The notes below the pieces were generated by a model. It did not search any database and was not told the origin of the DNA. It saw only the letters and a program-made list of their open reading frames with translations. A program made the position numbers and the translations under genes. Positions 59,506 through 64,000 of a DNA stretch of 64,000 nucleotides are shown one piece after another; positions within the stretch are counted from its first letter, which is position 1, and each line of letters opens with the position of its first letter. Source of the stretch: Saprolegnia diclina VS20 (Eukaryota > Oomycota > Saprolegniomycetes > Saprolegniales > Saprolegniaceae); the NCBI RefSeq assembly GCF_000281045.1, contig NW_008246092.1, positions 457,091 to 521,090 on the forward strand. The letters run 5' to 3'.

Positions 59506-60597
59506 ATGATGGCGTCCTGGCTCGTCGACGCCAACGGCCTTGCGTTCGTCTCGCACACCGAGAGGTCGATGAACCGCACCTTCACAGCCTACGACACCTG
59601 GCTCAACGACACGCGCACAGCGGTATTGGACCCGACCGAGAAACCGCTGCTGAGCTACCTCGCGACGCTCGCGCTCGCAGCTACCGCCGCCGTGCTGCTC
59701 GGGCGCTACGCGTATCGCTACAAACGCACGTTTGTGTTCTGCGCCATGTACATTGTCATCCTCGGCGCGCTGCCCGTGTGTCTTCCCGGCCTCGTCCAGG
59801 ACGACGCGCCGTTCGCCGCCATGGCCGTCGGCCTCGCGCTGGCGGGCGCAGTTGCCTTTACAACCTCGATGCGTCTCTCGCTCATGGCTCTGTACGCGCC
59901 CGTGATGTACATGTTCTTTCGTTCGCTTATCGGCAAGTACATTGGATGGCTTCAAGCGTCGTCGACGACAATGCTCGCCATGTCGCCCGTCGATCTCGAT
60001 GTGTGCGTTCCGCTTGGCGCCTTTGCGCTCCTTAGCGCGGGCATCTACAGCTACGACGGCCGATACAGCCTCGAGCTTGAGCGCACCTTTCTCTTTGGGT
60101 GCCTCGTCGCCTCGGCGACCGCTGCGCCGCTCACGGGGTCATTTTCCCTCTGGGCCATAGCGCTCGCCTGTGTCGTGGCGGTCGTCGGAACATATCTGCG
60201 CCAAATTGGCTGGGCCGTGCTCTGGTCTCTGCAATTGTACCAGCTGCTGGACATTGCGATCCCGAGTGTCCCCGTGCTCTTGATCTGCCGGGACGTTGCG
60301 TGTTTTGGCTTGATTGTGCCCGTGTTACGCCTCGTCATCACGACCAACGACGCGATCCACGGCCTCCTCAGCTACGTCATTACGTGCCTAGTGACGCCGG
60401 CGTGTGCGTGCTTCGTCATCGACGCTCTTGTCGCGCTTACTGGCTGGAAGGCGCTCGAGGCGCTGAAGCTTTGGGTCGCTCTCGGCGCCTACTATTACGT
60501 CATCATGCAGCCCGATTTTGCGGCCCCGAAGAACCCAGAGCGTCGCGAGGACGACAGCGATGCTATTGACGCGCCCACCTCCGATAGCATCGTCTAG
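59506..60597 (+). CDS. Polytopic membrane protein of unknown family, copy 2
   Basis: Intronless, 363 residues (a second ATG one codon later is equivalent). It has the same plan as the previous gene: polar start SWLVDANGLAFVSHTERSMN, then about nine hydrophobic segments (YLATLALAATAAVLLGRYAY, FVFCAMYIVILGALPVCL, YVITCLVTPACACFVIDALV). Its cytosolic tail (PERREDDSDAIDAPTSDSIV) is longer and acidic. The two genes are tandem on the same strand 380 bases apart, consistent with local duplication followed by strong divergence. Function unknown. Confidence 0.83.
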   Translation: MMASWLVDANGLAFVSHTERSMNRTFTAYDTWLNDTRTAVLDPTEKPLLSYLATLALAATAAVLLGRYAYRYKRTFVFCAMYIVILGALPVCLPGLVQDDAPFAAMAVGLALAGAVAFTTSMRLSLMALYAPVMYMFFRSLIGKYIGWLQASSTTMLAMSPVDLDVCVPLGAFALLSAGIYSYDGRYSLELERTFLFGCLVASATAAPLTGSFSLWAIALACVVAVVGTYLRQIGWAVLWSLQLYQLLDIAIPSVPVLLICRDVACFGLIVPVLRLVITTNDAIHGLLSYVITCLVTPACACFVIDALVALTGWKALEALKLWVALGAYYYVIMQPDFAAPKNPERREDDSDAIDAPTSDSIV

Positions 60598-61046
60598 TTC
60601 ATCTCGCATTAAGTTATTCCTTTCGTGTCATTGTTGATGTTCCCGTTGTTGTCGCAGCATGACCAGATTGACTGTCTGTCGAAGGCGCGCAGAGCAACGT
60701 CGCGGTGCGAAGTCGACGGGGTGCCATAGAGCTGCGCTGCGACGAGCCAAGGGGAAAGCTACCCCGCGCCTGAGAATCATTTTGCACCCATCATGCTGTC
60801 CTTGGCCAGCTCCCTCGGCTCGATGAATGTGCCCGGCGAGGCCCTTCTTTGGACCAGCGACCCGCAGGTATTTACCGCAATTTGCGACTTCAGACGTGTA
60901 GTAGCGTTCTCAACAGCACGACCATCTATGGGCACGCGGTATCATCTGAGGTGGGCTCCTCCTTCGTCCAACTTGAACCTACGACGTGGCGCCATCTGGT
61001 TACGCTTTGACAGGACGATGCGCCTCCTCATTCTTGCTTTTGCACC
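60598..61046. other. Region before the M3 peptidase, possible upstream exon
   Basis: An ATG frame at 60793 (MLSLASSLGSMNVPGEALLW) ends at a GT donor near 60868. It could be a 5' exon adding a targeting sequence to the peptidase, but I could not find a convincing phase-matched acceptor. Otherwise no gene is supported. Confidence 0.3.
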
Positions 61047-63104
61047 ATGGGTGTCGCCTCCAACCCGCTCCTCGCCGACTGGTCGTCGCAGCCCTTCTCG
61101 CTCCCGCCCTTTGAGGCCATTGAAGCGAGCCACTTTGAACCTGCGCTCGCGATCGCGCAAGTCGCGTTTCTCGACGAGCTCACGGCCATCGTCGAGAACC
61201 CGGATGCGCCATCGTTTGCCAACACGGTAGTCGCGTACGATCGATCGGGCCGCCTCTTTTACAGAGTCCTCGCCGTCTTCCAGAACCTCTCGGCGTCGTG
61301 CTCGACGCCCGAACTCCAAGGCGTCCAGCGCCAGCTCGCTGCGCCCCTCGCGTCCTTCTTTTCTCAAACCACGAACTTTCCCGGCCTCTTTAAGCGCATC
61401 GACGCCGTGTATGAGGCCCGCGATGCGTTTGGTGGCGAAGACCTCCGCCTCATCGAGCGCATTCACTTGGACTTTGTCCGGTCGGGCGCTCGCTTTGACA
61501 CGACAATGCAGGCGCGCTACACGGAGGTGGTCGAGGCTCTTGCGACACTCATGACGACGTTCAACCAGAATCTCTTGACGGACGAGTCGGACTATACGAT
61601 CGAGCTCTCGGAGGCCGAGATGGACGGCTGCACGCCCGACATCATGGCGTCTGCCAAGCAAAATGCGACCGACCGTGATTTGGGCGATGACGTCTATGTG
61701 GTGACGGTCGCCCGGTCGATGGTCGAACCATTCCTGTCGAGTGCCACCAACAGCGCCGCCCGCGAGAAGGTCTTCCGCGCCTTTACGTCCCGCGGCGAGC
61801 TCTCACCCGAGCGCGACAACAACCAAATCGCGACGCAGATCCTCAAGCTTCGCGTCGAGCAGGCCAAAGCCCACGGCTACAAGACGTTTGCCGACTACCA
61901 GACAAGCGACACGATGGCCAAGACGCCGGAAGCAGTCAGCGAACTCCTCAACCGCGTCTGGGACCTCGCCAAGGTCGCGGCCAACCGCGAGCGCGAAGCT
62001 CTCGAAGAGTACGCGGCCACGATCGGCGACAGCAGTGTCGTCGAGGCGTGGGACTGGCGCTACTACTCGGAGAAGGTCCGCCAGCTCCGGTATGATGTCG
62101 ATGAAGCGACGGTCAAGCCGTACTTTAGCCTCGACCGCATGGTCGAAGCCGTCTTTGACGTGGCGTTCCACCTCTTTGGCCTGCGTTTTATCTTGCGTGA
62201 AGACATCAAGGCGTACCACCCGGACGTCAAGGTCTACGAGGTGCGCGAGACGACGGCCGATGACGAAGACAAGCTCGTGGCGATCTTCCTGCACGACAAC
62301 TTTACTCGCAAGGGCAAGCGCAGTGGCGCGTGGATGAGCGCGTTCCGTACGCAGAGCCGCAACGTCGACGAGGACGGCACCAACGTCATTCCCGTCATCA
62401 TCAACAACAACAACTTTGTCAAGGGCGAGCCGACGCTCCTGAGCTTCCGCAACTGCGTCACGCTCTTCCACGAGTTTGGCCACGGCTGCCACGGTATGCT
62501 CTCGGACGTCACGTACAACCGCCTCGCTGGCACCGCCGTTGCACAGGACTTTGTCGAGCTCCCGTCCAAGCTCATGGAACATTGGGTCTCGGAGCGCCAA
62601 GTGCTACAGAAGCACGCGCGCCACTACGCGACGGACGAGCCGATTCCCGACGAACTCCTCGACAAGATGATGGCAGCCGCGACCTTTGGCAAAGGCTTTG
62701 CGACGGCCGAGGGCGCTGTGTGTGCGCTCATGGACCAGACGCTGCACCAGCTCGACGACGTCGACTCCCTCGACTTGGCCGCCTTTGAGGCGACGGAGCT
62801 CGCCAACCTCGAGATGCCGCGCGGTATCGTCATGCGCCACCGGTTTTCGCAGTTTGCGCATTTGTTTAGCGGCGATGCGTATGCGGCCGCCTACTACGTG
62901 TACCTCTGGGCCGAAGTCCTAGACTCGGACGCATTTGACGCGTTCTTGGAGGCCGGCGACATCTTTGATGTCGCGACCGCCAAGCGCGTGCGCGAAACCA
63001 TCTACTCGACGGGCAACTCGGTGCACCCAATGGACGCGTACCGGGCGTTCCGTGGCCGCCCGCCTGTGATCGAACCCATGCTCAAGAAGAAGGGACTGCT
63101 TTAG
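61047..63104 (+). CDS. prlC: Oligopeptidase A-type M3 metallopeptidase
   Basis: Intronless, 685 residues from the ATG at 61047; an in-frame stop lies 39 bases upstream. The zinc site is the M3 motif FHEFGHGCHGMLSDV (HExxH) with the third ligand Glu expected in the downstream helix near ELPSKLMEHW. Conserved family blocks include NPLLADWSSQPFSLPPFEAI at the N-terminus, DNFTRKGKRSGAWM, VIINNNNFVKGEPTLLS and YAAAYYVYLWAEVLDSDAFD. It resembles bacterial oligopeptidase A (PrlC) and its organellar plant counterparts, which degrade short peptides and cleaved targeting sequences. Without a clear transit peptide it would be cytosolic, unless the possible exon at 60793 supplies one. Confidence 0.95.
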   Translation: MGVASNPLLADWSSQPFSLPPFEAIEASHFEPALAIAQVAFLDELTAIVENPDAPSFANTVVAYDRSGRLFYRVLAVFQNLSASCSTPELQGVQRQLAAPLASFFSQTTNFPGLFKRIDAVYEARDAFGGEDLRLIERIHLDFVRSGARFDTTMQARYTEVVEALATLMTTFNQNLLTDESDYTIELSEAEMDGCTPDIMASAKQNATDRDLGDDVYVVTVARSMVEPFLSSATNSAAREKVFRAFTSRGELSPERDNNQIATQILKLRVEQAKAHGYKTFADYQTSDTMAKTPEAVSELLNRVWDLAKVAANREREALEEYAATIGDSSVVEAWDWRYYSEKVRQLRYDVDEATVKPYFSLDRMVEAVFDVAFHLFGLRFILREDIKAYHPDVKVYEVRETTADDEDKLVAIFLHDNFTRKGKRSGAWMSAFRTQSRNVDEDGTNVIPVIINNNNFVKGEPTLLSFRNCVTLFHEFGHGCHGMLSDVTYNRLAGTAVAQDFVELPSKLMEHWVSERQVLQKHARHYATDEPIPDELLDKMMAAATFGKGFATAEGAVCALMDQTLHQLDDVDSLDLAAFEATELANLEMPRGIVMRHRFSQFAHLFSGDAYAAAYYVYLWAEVLDSDAFDAFLEAGDIFDVATAKRVRETIYSTGNSVHPMDAYRAFRGRPPVIEPMLKKKGLL

Positions 63105-63672
63105 ATTTTGGCGCGTAATCAGGTGGTGTAGCGTGATTGGTCAAAAAGGTGTCCATTGTGTCCAATCTGAATCAGAAGGGGTTGCAGTTGGCCGTGCGCG
63201 GCCGGGGGACATATCCAGGCATCGCTTTCTTTCGGGTTCCTCGGTCGGACGATTCATTTCTTAGCGTCGTGGTGCCCTTGGGTGCATGGCAGTCGTGCAA
63301 GCAGGGTCCATAGCTGCTTGTCTCGCTCGGTCACTCTGTCTCGATCAAGGTGTGGCCTGTCGATGCTTGCATCCTCGACGCAAAGATAGGAACCGCTGTG
63401 CTTCAACCATAGAACGTCCGTCGTCTGTTTGTGCTAAGAGTTACAGGTATCCAACCCACGATGCGTTGAGTTACTCGGAGGCGCCCTAAATAATGAGAGG
63501 AGAGGTTTCGAAGGGGCAAGTCGCAACGGGCGACAGCAAACGAGTGACTCGCGCGGTCTCAGATAGCATTGCTCCCCACTTTCCTGTGCGGCCACGATCA
63601 AAGCTTGTTGGCGTAGAGACATTTTGGAAGCGACGAGCAAAGGCGTCGCCGCTATGGTGAGTCATCCAACCA
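63105..63672. other. Intergenic, no supported gene
   Basis: An ATTGG box lies at 63136. No coding frame is supported. It is followed by repeats that run to the window edge. Confidence 0.4.
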
Positions 63673-64000
63673 AAATGATGCGGGGAGTCCGATGCTCTCG
63701 TTATAGTGTGAAAGTGCATGGCTCTCCGCGTGCGCCCGGGAGCGCTCGCCATTTGCAAGAAAATTTTCGTTGGTGGGATTACGGCGGATTCCAGTAGGAA
63801 ATGAAGCGGGGAGTCCGATGCTGTCGTTATAGTGCTCGAAATCGCTCTGCATCCTACCGAAATCGCGCAAAGCTCTTCTCCAAACTCGCGCTATATTTTC
63901 ACACAATAATAGCCAATCAAATGAAAGCATCGGTTGTGAAAGTGCATGGCTCTCCGCGTGCGCCCGGGAGCGCTCGCCATTTGCAAGAAAATTTTCGTTG
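63673..64000 (+). repeat. Interleaved direct repeats running off the window end
   Basis: Unit A, about 36 bases with the core GCGGGGAGTCCGATGCT, occurs at 63673-63708 and 63799-63834 with two mismatches. Unit B, 66 bases containing CTCCGCGTGCGCCCGGGAG, occurs at 63707-63772 and again at 63935-64000, where the window ends. The copies of B appear identical. The array probably continues beyond the window and may be a satellite, a transposon edge or a local duplication. Confidence 0.85.

Overview
This window is nuclear DNA from an oomycete, most likely a member of the Saprolegniales. The evidence is a GC-rich coding sequence, gene spacing of tens of bases, many short introns (about 35-60 nt, usually GTACGT...TAG), CCAAT boxes in intergenic DNA, and oomycete/protist-type gene content. 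The genus is my inference. I rebuilt the gene models by hand from GT-AG junctions with reading-frame checks. For most multi-exon genes the summed exon lengths are divisible by three.

Layout. 0.7-6.8 kb holds a coiled-coil protein, a protein weakly like vertebrate C2orf81, and a convergent 1280-residue helical-repeat/PH/NTF2-like protein. 7-13 kb is sparser, with a repeat protein that has a weakly clathrin-light-chain-like C-terminus and an intronless YHM2-type mitochondrial carrier. 13-31.7 kb is dense: an ERMP1/Fxna-type M28 membrane peptidase, a 17-exon TRAF-zinc-finger/lectin-fold protein, a PGM2-type phosphohexomutase, a BCAS3-like WD40 protein, a ureohydrolase, importin-11 and an SLC25A44-type carrier. 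31.9-43.2 kb holds a SWIM-finger protein derived from a MULE transposase, an unusual modular repeat protein with an LEA-like tail, MCM3, and a small conserved unknown. 43.4-46.7 kb is a cluster of three ORAI-like (CRAC channel family) genes. 46.7-63.1 kb holds TMX2, an ankyrin protein, an FN3-TM-FYVE-like fusion, an EF-hand LPCAT, an R3H protein, a DUF2828/vWA protein, a tandem pair of unknown polytopic membrane proteins and an M3 oligopeptidase. The window ends inside a repeat.

There is no operon logic. Neighbours are mainly housekeeping or signalling genes in convergent or divergent pairs, with 3' ends tens of bases apart or overlapping. The points most worth following are the ORAI-like cluster (one copy has Asn in place of the pore Glu), the modular repeat protein with introns at matching repeat positions, the transposase-derived gene with its catalytic acids apparently lost, a recurring ATCCGGAT promoter motif, and an E2F-like site upstream of MCM3. 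All functions are inferred from sequence read by eye; no database search was possible.
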